This document shows, piece by piece, positions 58,287 through 64,000 of a stretch of DNA of 64,000 nucleotides; position 1 is the stretch's first letter, and each line of letters opens with the position of its first letter. The notes beneath the pieces are model-generated. The model was not told where the DNA came from and made no database searches. It saw nothing but the letters and a program-made list of their open reading frames with translations. The DNA lies in assembly GCF_042650885.1 (NCBI RefSeq), contig NZ_JBHSBU010000001.1:4030001-4094000 (forward strand). Direction: 5' to 3'. A program made the position numbers and the translations under genes. Source of the stretch: Chitinimonas_A lacunae (lineage in GTDB: Bacteria > Pseudomonadota > Gammaproteobacteria > Burkholderiales > Chitinimonadaceae).

Positions 58287-58616
58287 TTAGTCGGGAATCT
58301 GGTCATCGGCTCGCCAGCCGAAGCGGTCGAAATCGATCCGGCCTTTGTCGTCGAAGCTGACGCCTTCGTGTTCCAGCAGCAGCTTTTGCAGATCGTCCGA
58401 GCCATCGAGGCCGCGTGGGGAGATGCGGCCGTCGCCGTTGACCACTCGCCACCACGGCAGCTCCGGGTCTTCGGCGACCTTGATGGCGATGCCGACATGG
58501 CGGGCATGGCGTGGCAGCCCGGCGGCGCGGGCGATGGCGCCGTAGCTGGCCACCCGGCCGAACGGGATGGTCCGGACGATGGCCAGCAACTGCTGGTGCA
58601 AAGGCTTGACGGCCAT
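58287..58616 (-). CDS. Alkyltransferase-like protein (ATL)
   Basis: A 109-residue homologue of the C-terminal DNA-binding domain of O6-alkylguanine-DNA methyltransferase. It has IPFGRVASYGAIARAAG and the active-site-like loop LPWWRVVNGDGRIS, where Trp55 replaces the alkyl-accepting Cys. Known ATLs bind O6-alkylguanine and recruit nucleotide-excision repair instead of removing the alkyl group. Its ATG overlaps the ilvD stop by one base, so it is co-translated with ilvD, an unusual partner. Confidence 0.92.
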   Translation of the reverse strand: MAVKPLHQQLLAIVRTIPFGRVASYGAIARAAGLPRHARHVGIAIKVAEDPELPWWRVVNGDGRISPRGLDGSDDLQKLLLEHEGVSFDDKGRIDFDRFGWRADDQIPD

Positions 58617-60472
58617 CAGCGCCGTTCGATCTGGCTGACGTCGCGCACGGCGCCCGTGTCGGCGCTGGTGGTCATGGCTGCGTAGGCGCGCAGCGCCGGG
58701 CTGACCACGCGGTCGCGGCCAAGCGGCTTCCAGGCATCGGCGCCGCGTGCTGCCATGGCGGCGCGACGACGGGCCAGTTCTTCTGCGTCAACGAGCAGTT
58801 CGATCCGACGCGCTGGAATATCGATGGCGATACGGTCGCCTTCGGCGACGAGGCCGATGGTGCCGCCCTCGGCTGCCTCGGGCGAGACATGGCCGATCGA
58901 CAGGCCCGACGTGCCGCCCGAGAAACGGCCATCGGTCAGCAAGGCGCAGGCTTTGCCCAGGCCCTTGGACTTGAGGTAGGAAGTCGGGTAGAGCATCTCC
59001 TGCATGCCTGGCCCGCCTTTGGGGCCTTCGTAGCGGATCAGCACCACGTCGCCCGCGACGATCTGATCGGCCAGGATCGCCTCGACGGCGGCATCCTGGC
59101 TTTCAAAGATCCGGGCGCGGCCTTCGAACACCAGGATTGAATCGTCCACCCCGGCCGTTTTCACGATACAGCCCCGCTCGGCGATATTGCCGTACAGCAC
59201 GGCCAGGCCCCCGTCCTGGCTGTAGGCGTGCTCGCGGTCGCGGATGCAGCCTTCGGCGCGGTCGAGGTCCAGCTCGGGGTAGCGCATCGATTGGCTGAAT
59301 GCCACGGTGGTGGCGATGCCGCCAGGGGCGGCGCGGTAGAAGCGGTGAGCGTCCGAGTCGGCTGCCTGGCGTCGGATATCCCACTGTTCAAGCGCATCGG
59401 CCAGCGTCGCGGTGTGGACGGTAAAGGCATCGCGGCGGATCAGCCCGGCCCGGTCGAGTTCGCCCAGGATGGCGATCACGCCACCGGCACGATGCACGTC
59501 TTCCATATGGTATTTCTGGGTTGCCGGCGCCACCTTGGCGAGGCAGGGGACGCGGCGGCTGATGCGGTCGATGTCGGCCATCGTGAACGCCACCCCGGCT
59601 TCACGCGCGGCGGCCAGCAGATGGAGCACGGTATTGGTCGAGCCGCCCATCGCCACATCGAGGCTCATGGCGTTTTCAAAGGCGGCAAAGCTGGCGATCG
59701 AACGCGGCAGGGCGGAAGCGTCGTCCTGCTCGTAATAGCGGCGGGTCAGCTCGACGATGGTGCGACCGGCCCGCAGGAACAGTTCCTTGCGGTCGGCATG
59801 GGTCGCGAGCATCGAGCCATTGCCCGGCAGGGCCAGCCCCAGTGCTTCGGTCAGGCAGTTCATCGAATTGGCGGTAAACATGCCGGAACACGAACCGCAG
59901 GTCGGACAGGCCGAGCGCTCGATCCGCTCGACTTCGCTGTCGGAGACTTCGGGGTTGGCCGCTTCGACCATCGCATCGACCAGATCGAGGCCGCGCTGCT
60001 GGCCGCGCCAGTCAACCTTGCCGGCCTCCATCGGGCCGCCCGAGACGAAGATGGTCGGGATATTGAGCCGCAGGGCGGCCATCAGCATGCCGGGGGTGAT
60101 CTTGTCGCAGTTGGAGATGCACACCAGCGCGTCGGCGCAGTGGGCATTGACCATATATTCGACCGAGTCGGCGATCAGGTCGCGGCTGGGCAGGCTGTAC
60201 AGCATGCCGCCATGGCCCATGGCGATGCCGTCGTCCACGGCGATGGTATTGAATTCTTTGGCAACGCCGCCACTGCGTTCGATTTCGCGTGCCACCAGCT
60301 GACCGAGGTTTTGCAGGTGGACATGGCCCGGCACGAACTGGGTGAAGGAGTTGGCGACGGCGATGATGGGTTTCTGGAAATCCTCGTCCTTCATGCCGGT
60401 GGCGCGCCACAGGGCGCGCGCGCCGGCCATGTTGCGGCCGTGGGTGGTGGTGCGGGAACGATAGGCGGGCAT
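58616..60472 (-). CDS. ilvD: Dihydroxy-acid dehydratase
   Basis: A 618-residue iron-sulfur enzyme of branched-chain amino acid synthesis (valine, isoleucine and leucine precursors). Opening MPAYRSRTTTHGRNMAGAR, cluster and active-site cysteines in CISNCDKITPGM and SACPTCGSCSGMFTANSMN, then FENAMSLDVAMGGSTNTVLH and DGRFSGGTSGLSIGHVSPEA. The ATG at 60472 fits family length; the open frame extends upstream without similarity. Transcribed with the ATL gene and divergent from lgt. No other ilv genes are nearby. Confidence 0.97.
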   Translation of the reverse strand: MPAYRSRTTTHGRNMAGARALWRATGMKDEDFQKPIIAVANSFTQFVPGHVHLQNLGQLVAREIERSGGVAKEFNTIAVDDGIAMGHGGMLYSLPSRDLIADSVEYMVNAHCADALVCISNCDKITPGMLMAALRLNIPTIFVSGGPMEAGKVDWRGQQRGLDLVDAMVEAANPEVSDSEVERIERSACPTCGSCSGMFTANSMNCLTEALGLALPGNGSMLATHADRKELFLRAGRTIVELTRRYYEQDDASALPRSIASFAAFENAMSLDVAMGGSTNTVLHLLAAAREAGVAFTMADIDRISRRVPCLAKVAPATQKYHMEDVHRAGGVIAILGELDRAGLIRRDAFTVHTATLADALEQWDIRRQAADSDAHRFYRAAPGGIATTVAFSQSMRYPELDLDRAEGCIRDREHAYSQDGGLAVLYGNIAERGCIVKTAGVDDSILVFEGRARIFESQDAAVEAILADQIVAGDVVLIRYEGPKGGPGMQEMLYPTSYLKSKGLGKACALLTDGRFSGGTSGLSIGHVSPEAAEGGTIGLVAEGDRIAIDIPARRIELLVDAEELARRRAAMAARGADAWKPLGRDRVVSPALRAYAAMTTSADTGAVRDVSQIERR

Positions 60473-60845
60473 GGCGGTTCGACCTCGGGAAAGCTCTACG
60501 GGATTCGGGCGGACGGCGGGCTGGATGGGGCATGGCCGGGGGCCGGCAGCGCGGGTAGCGCCAGGGGATACGGGGGTAGGCATCCTGGCCCGGTTCGGGA
60601 TGGGTCGATTGTAACGAAAACCGCCCGACCCGGACATTGCCGGCGCGGTTGGCCCTAATGGCACGTCCCGTTCCTCAAGCAGCCAGCGAGGAGTCGGACA
60701 GAGCCTGCCCTCTCCACACACGGAAATATATTCGCGCATCTTGGCAGCAATGCCGCAGAACCGGGCCGTCCTCACATACGAAGCAGCCGGCAAGCGGCGT
60801 CGGCTCGTTATAATGCCGGATTTCGACAAGCCGGATTGCTCCCTC
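60473..60845. other. Divergent ilvD/lgt promoter region
   Basis: 373 bp, no gene. It contains a TATAAT hexamer 31 bases before the lgt ATG. No leader peptide rich in Val, Ile or Leu and no attenuator is seen before ilvD. Confidence 0.5.
60809..60814 (+). promoter_or_regulatory. Candidate lgt -10 box
   Basis: A TATAAT sequence 31 bases before the lgt start; no good -35 is visible at standard spacing. Confidence 0.4.
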
Positions 60846-61640
60846 ATGCCGCTGACCCACCCGCAATTCGACCCGGTCGCCATCACTCTCGGGCCGTTCC
60901 CGGTCCGCTGGTATGGCCTGATGTATCTGGTCGGTTTCGTGCTGTTCCTCTATCTCGGCCACCGCCGCGCCCGCGCCAATGCCGATCAGGGCTGGACGAC
61001 CCGTCAGCTCGACGATCTGTTTTTCTACGGCGTGCTCGGGGTGATTCTGGGCGGGCGGCTCGGCTATGTGCTGTTCTACAAGCCGGGCGAATATCTGCTG
61101 CATCCGCTCGATATCTTCAAGCTGTGGGAAGGGGGAATGGCCTTCCACGGCGGTTTCTTGGGCGTGGTGCTGGCGATGTGGTATTTCGCCCGCCGCACCG
61201 GCCGCAGCTTCCTGCAAGTCGGCGATTTCGTGGCGCCCCTGGTGCCGCTGGGCCTGGCGGCCGGCCGGCTCGGCAACTTCATCAATGGTGAATTGTGGGG
61301 CCGCGCCACCGATCTGCCTTGGGGCATGATCTTCCCCTTGGTCGATCAGACCCCGCGCCATCCGTCTCAGCTCTACCAGTTCGTGCTCGAAGGGGTGCTG
61401 CTGTTTGTGCTGCTATGGTGGTTCTCGTCGCGCCGCCGGCCGGTTGGCCAGGTATCGGCGCTGTTCCTGATGGGCTATGGCCTGTTCCGCTTTATCGCCG
61501 AGTTTGCCCGTGAACCCGACAATTTCCTCGGCTTCCTGGCCTTGGGTTTCACGATGGGACAGTGGTTGAGCCTGCCGATGATCCTGATCGGCGCCTGGCT
61601 GTTCTGGGCCTGCGGACAGCGGGGCAGACAGCAGTTCTAG
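60846..61640 (+). CDS. lgt: Prolipoprotein diacylglyceryl transferase
   Basis: A 264-residue inner-membrane enzyme that transfers diacylglyceryl from phosphatidylglycerol to the lipobox Cys of prolipoproteins, the first step of lipoprotein maturation (LptM in this window is a likely substrate). It has seven helices, GLMYLVGFVLFLYLG, MAFHGGFLGVVLAMW (catalytic His region) and the signature GRLGNFINGELWGR. The ATG at 60846 (MPLTHPQFDP) is the family start. The AT-rich element begins 12 bp past the stop. Confidence 0.96.
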   Translation: MPLTHPQFDPVAITLGPFPVRWYGLMYLVGFVLFLYLGHRRARANADQGWTTRQLDDLFFYGVLGVILGGRLGYVLFYKPGEYLLHPLDIFKLWEGGMAFHGGFLGVVLAMWYFARRTGRSFLQVGDFVAPLVPLGLAAGRLGNFINGELWGRATDLPWGMIFPLVDQTPRHPSQLYQFVLEGVLLFVLLWWFSSRRRPVGQVSALFLMGYGLFRFIAEFAREPDNFLGFLALGFTMGQWLSLPMILIGAWLFWACGQRGRQQF

Positions 61641-61651
61641 CAGGAATAAAG

Positions 61652-61677
61652 AAAATATTCTGCAAAACATCTGCAAG
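61652..61677 (-). repeat. AT-rich dispersed element, copy H (closest to consensus)
   Basis: Plus-strand reading AAAATATTCTGC, AAAACAT, CTGCAAG. On the minus strand two TTGCA halves 11 bp apart are followed by GAATATTTT. It starts 12 bp after the lgt stop. Confidence 0.75.
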
Positions 61678-61723
61678 ATGTGTCGCTGGGAATAATAAAT
61701 TAATCAATCAAACTGCCAAAACC

Positions 61724-61750
61724 GCCTCCTGTCTGTCCTGGACAGGAGGC
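61724..61750. terminator. Hairpin GCCTCCTGTC/GACAGGAGGC
   Basis: A 10-bp perfect stem (61724-61733 with 61741-61750), with a 7-base loop. It lies 47 bp past element H, as the hairpin near copy F does (57 bp). There is no strong T tract on the plus strand; on the minus strand a weak T-rich tract follows. Confidence 0.55.
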
Positions 61751-61871
61751 AACCTTTCCGCCTCCGCCTTCCTGCACTTCAGACGGCTCCGCATCCCGAG
61801 CCAGTTTCCCCTCACAGGCGGCGTCCGCCACCAATCAACATAAGCCTTTGGGCCTTCTGCGCGCGTTGGCG

Positions 61872-61981
61872 CTGGCGCATTGCCGGCCAATGCGGAGTCG
61901 GCGTGTCCGCACCTCCAGGCGCTGGCTTCCAGCACTCAACGAGGCTTTATGGCGACGCCGATTTAGACGGAGATGCTCCAG
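61872..61981 (+). repeat. Palindromic dispersed element, copy 3
   Basis: About 110 bp: left end CTGGCGCATTGCCGGCCAAT, interior GTGTCCGCACCTCCAGGCGC, right GGCGACGCCGATTTAGACGG then AGATGCTCCAG. It aligns with copies 1 and 2 over the whole length. Confidence 0.72.
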
Positions 61982-62064
61982 CGGGAAGCGCGCTGAGGGA
62001 AGGCGGCGTCCGATCATGGAGGGGGACGCCCTGGTGAAGGCGGGCTTTCAGGCCGGACGATGGG

Positions 62065-62748
62065 CTATTCGGGCAGCCATTGCACCGCCACCAGTGCCAG
62101 GCCTGCCAGCCAGGCCAACGGGGTGTCGGTAAAGCGGTCGAGCCGCGAATCTTCGCCGTCGAGGATGCCGACGACCCGGCCGGCCTGGTCGAGCAGCGGC
62201 AGACAGGCTTCGCTTTGCACCGCCGGGTCGCAGTTGTAGTAGCTGCCGCCCTGACGTTGATGGGCACCGACATCGGCGATCAGGCGGGCCTGGCCGGTCA
62301 GGCCGACCGTACTGTTATTGGAGTAGGCCGCGAATTCCTCGGTCAGCGGGAATTCGGCCCGCGACGGCTTGCCGCGGTAGGCGAGCTTGATCAGGGCGCG
62401 GCCGCTGCGGCTAGTGCGGGCCTGATAGACGCCCAGCCAGCCGATGGCGGCCCGTTGCTGCGTGACTTCGACCAGGGCGTTGAGCACGGCCAGGCGGTAT
62501 TCGGTGGCCGGACCGGCCTTGAGCACCTGACGCAGATCGTAGGGCTCGGGCGCCAGCTGATTGACCAGCGAACAGGCGCCGCCCTCGCCCAGCAGCGGCA
62601 CGGGGTAGTGGTAGAGCGCTTCGAGCTCGACCGGAACTGCCGTGGCGGCGGCCACTTCCTGCAAGGTGTCACGGCAGGCGGCGACCAGGTCGGGCGGAAC
62701 GAGGCCGCTTAGGCCGGCACGTTCCAGATACTCGGTAACAGCATTCAT
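62065..62748 (-). CDS. GAF-domain protein
   Basis: A 227-residue cytosolic protein with an N-terminal helical part and a GAF-type domain over about 85-225 (GWLGVYQARTSRSG, STVGLTGQARLIADV, SEACLPLLDQAGRVVGILDGE). The NCDPAVQSEACLPL stretch resembles free methionine-(R)-sulfoxide reductases but the cysteine arrangement does not fully match, so the activity is uncertain; ligand sensing is an alternative. It stands alone between lgt and a cyclic-di-GMP gene. Confidence 0.7.
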   Translation of the reverse strand: MNAVTEYLERAGLSGLVPPDLVAACRDTLQEVAAATAVPVELEALYHYPVPLLGEGGACSLVNQLAPEPYDLRQVLKAGPATEYRLAVLNALVEVTQQRAAIGWLGVYQARTSRSGRALIKLAYRGKPSRAEFPLTEEFAAYSNNSTVGLTGQARLIADVGAHQRQGGSYYNCDPAVQSEACLPLLDQAGRVVGILDGEDSRLDRFTDTPLAWLAGLALVAVQWLPE

Positions 62749-62786
62749 GGCTTTTGCGTCTCCTAGAGCGGGTAGGCGGCCAATGT

Positions 62787-62812
62787 AAAGTAAGGCGCCA
62801 AATGGCTGCCAG
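62787..62812 (-). repeat. AT-rich dispersed element, copy I (weak)
   Basis: On the minus strand TGGCA and TGGCG lie 11 bp apart, followed by CCTTACTTT. An AT-rich arm occupies 62816-62848. The spacing fits the family, but both halves differ by one or two bases. Confidence 0.35.
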
Positions 62813-62844
62813 ATACATAGCGATATATAAATAGAAATAAATAT

Positions 62845-64000
62845 TTACGCTTTGTAGGGGCTGGATCCGGCCAGTAATTCGGACAGCGCCGTGGCGGTGG
62901 TCGGGCGGCCGAGCAGGAAGCCTTGCAAGGTGTCGCAGCCCGAAACGGCGAGGAAATCGCGTTGCTCAACCGTCTCCACACCCTCGGCCACGATGGTGCG
63001 ACCGAGCGTATGGCCCAGGGCGATGATGGCCTGGACGATGGCCGCATCTTCCGACCCGGGCGTCAGCTCGCCCACGAAAGCCCGGTCGATCTTGAGTTCG
63101 CCGGCCGGCAATCGCTTCAGATAAGCCAGGCTCGAATAGCCCGTGCCAAAGTCGTCGATCGACAGCCCGACTCCCATCTCAGCCAATGTGCGCAGGATCC
63201 CCATGGCCGTTTCCGCCTCTTCCATCGCGGTGGTCTCGGTGATTTCGAGCACCAGTTGAGCGGGCGGCAGCTCGTGGCGGGCCAGGGTGGCGCGTACCGT
63301 CTCGATTAGACGGGCATGACGGAACTGCTGCGCCGACAGATTGACCGCCATCTTGAAGCGATGGCCCTGGTCGTACCAGGCGCGCATCTGGCGGCAGGCT
63401 TCATCGAGCGCCCAGTCGCCGATGGCCAGGATCAGGCCCGAGCGCTCGGCCGCCGGGATGAACTGGGCTGGCGACACCATGCCGCTGCCGGGCCGCAGCC
63501 AGCGGATCAGCGCCTCGACCCCGACGATCTGGCCGCTCAGTGCATCGAATTTGGGTTGGTAATGGAGCAGGAATTCCCGTTCGGCCAAAGCTTGGCGCAG
63601 CGCATTCTGCAATTCCAGATGGCCGTGCACGCTCGAATCCATCGTGGCTTCGAAAAAACGGTAGCCGTTGCGGCCGGCGTGCTTGACCCGGTCCATCGCC
63701 GCCTCGGCGCGGCTGAGCAGGGTGTGCGGGTCCTGGCCGTCCTGCGGGTAGACGGCAATGCCCATGCTCAGCGACAGCCGCAGCTGATGCCGGCCCAGAT
63801 CGAACGGCCGCTCGTGGGTGTCAGCGAGCCGCTCGCATAGCTGGGCCACATCCTCGGCCTGCTCCAGTCCTTCCACCACCACGGCAAACTGGTCGCCGCC
63901 CAGACGGGCCAGCGTGTCCTGCGCCCGCACCTCGGCGGCCAGCCGCTGGGCGCTTTCGATCAGCACCAGATCGCCGAACTGGCGTCCCAGCGAGTCATTG
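62845..64000 (-). CDS. GGDEF/EAL-domain protein (5' partial)
   Basis: The frame stays open to the window edge; 385 residues are visible. The C-terminal part of a GGDEF domain is present (NDSLGRQFGDLVLIESAQRL, then LARLGGDQFAVV, with GGDQF in place of GG[DE]EF, so it may be catalytically weak). A full EAL domain follows (about 135-370): VGVEALIRWLRP, LEITETTAMEE, DDFGTGYSSLAYLKRLPAGE and LKIDRAFVGEL, with metal residues apparently in place. It probably degrades or senses cyclic di-GMP at the membrane or in the cytosol. Upstream sensor domains lie outside the window. Confidence 0.9.
   Translation of the reverse strand, partial: NDSLGRQFGDLVLIESAQRLAAEVRAQDTLARLGGDQFAVVVEGLEQAEDVAQLCERLADTHERPFDLGRHQLRLSLSMGIAVYPQDGQDPHTLLSRAEAAMDRVKHAGRNGYRFFEATMDSSVHGHLELQNALRQALAEREFLLHYQPKFDALSGQIVGVEALIRWLRPGSGMVSPAQFIPAAERSGLILAIGDWALDEACRQMRAWYDQGHRFKMAVNLSAQQFRHARLIETVRATLARHELPPAQLVLEITETTAMEEAETAMGILRTLAEMGVGLSIDDFGTGYSSLAYLKRLPAGELKIDRAFVGELTPGSEDAAIVQAIIALGHTLGRTIVAEGVETVEQRDFLAVSGCDTLQGFLLGRPTTATALSELLAGSSPYKA

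Larger units (their letters stand above)
61641..62064. other. Convergent region with AT-rich element, hairpin and palindromic repeat
   Basis: 424 bp without a gene. In order: AT-rich element copy H, hairpin 61724-61750, a GC-rich stretch that includes a single Neisseria-type uptake 10-mer (61778-61787), then palindromic copy 3. The layout mirrors that at 57820-58286. Confidence 0.6.

Noticed and set aside
61778..61787. TTCAGACGGC, the reverse complement of the Neisseria DNA uptake 10-mer
   Set aside because: I found only one exact copy in 64 kb, not in a hairpin pair. A genome using this signal should show many; a chance match is likely.

Overview
The window looks like a continuous piece of the chromosome of a GC-rich betaproteobacterium, probably Neisseriales-like. 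The clues are gene neighbourhoods that I know as common in that class: cyaY divergent from lptM-lysA; pepA-holC divergent from lptF-lptG; a stand-alone second-type IF-1; and RsmJ, RlmM and CobD/CbiB-like genes. Outer-membrane features (a porin, the LptF/LptG permease, a lipoprotein signal, Lgt) show a Gram-negative cell. I see no prophage, transposase, CRISPR array, rRNA or tRNA. Species cannot be named from the sequence alone.

Layout. 1-6040: a dienelactone hydrolase (cut by the window edge), a two-gene envelope-stress-like module (double zinc-ribbon membrane protein and SPFH/GYF protein) around a GNAT gene, then an exported S1 protease overlapping an FHA membrane protein. 6082-9646: AMP nucleosidase and a large polytopic membrane protein. 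10096-15159: ParA-type ATPase, CHASE/multi-PAS histidine kinase, and a receiver protein with a C-terminal anti-sigma-like ATPase domain. 15627-27992: comEC, rsmJ, sdaA, a PhnD-like binding protein, a sensor kinase, a divergent MFS/LysR pair, sodB, a CobD-like gene and a small K/E-rich exported protein. 28423-32010: secreted subtilase, FAH hydrolase and small unknowns. 32328-38928: tsaD, rlmI, a barstar/barnase pair, an m5C methyltransferase, an S51 peptidase, mscL and rlmM. 39004-50141: porin, YqaA, cyaY, lptM-lysA, a Pro/Ala-rich protein, holC, pepA, lptF-lptG, an alpha/beta hydrolase and a DUF456 protein. 50411-53590: a small unknown, hmuVU, infA and a 60-residue unknown. 54040-64000: valS, a binding protein, atl-ilvD, lgt, a GAF protein and a truncated GGDEF/EAL protein.

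Most genes are housekeeping and form short, translationally coupled pairs. Several are RNA modification enzymes (RsmJ, RlmI, RlmM, the RsmB-like enzyme, TsaD). Accessory interest lies in the ParA/kinase/ATPase-receiver locus, the protease-FHA pair, the barnase-barstar pair overlapping rlmI, and two families of intergenic repeats. The first is an AT-rich 26-bp core with TTGCA-like halves exactly 11 bp apart, usually lying at gene 3' ends. It has about eight copies plus weaker ones. The second is a palindromic element of about 105 bp with three copies. These repeats are the strongest structure not explained by the gene list.
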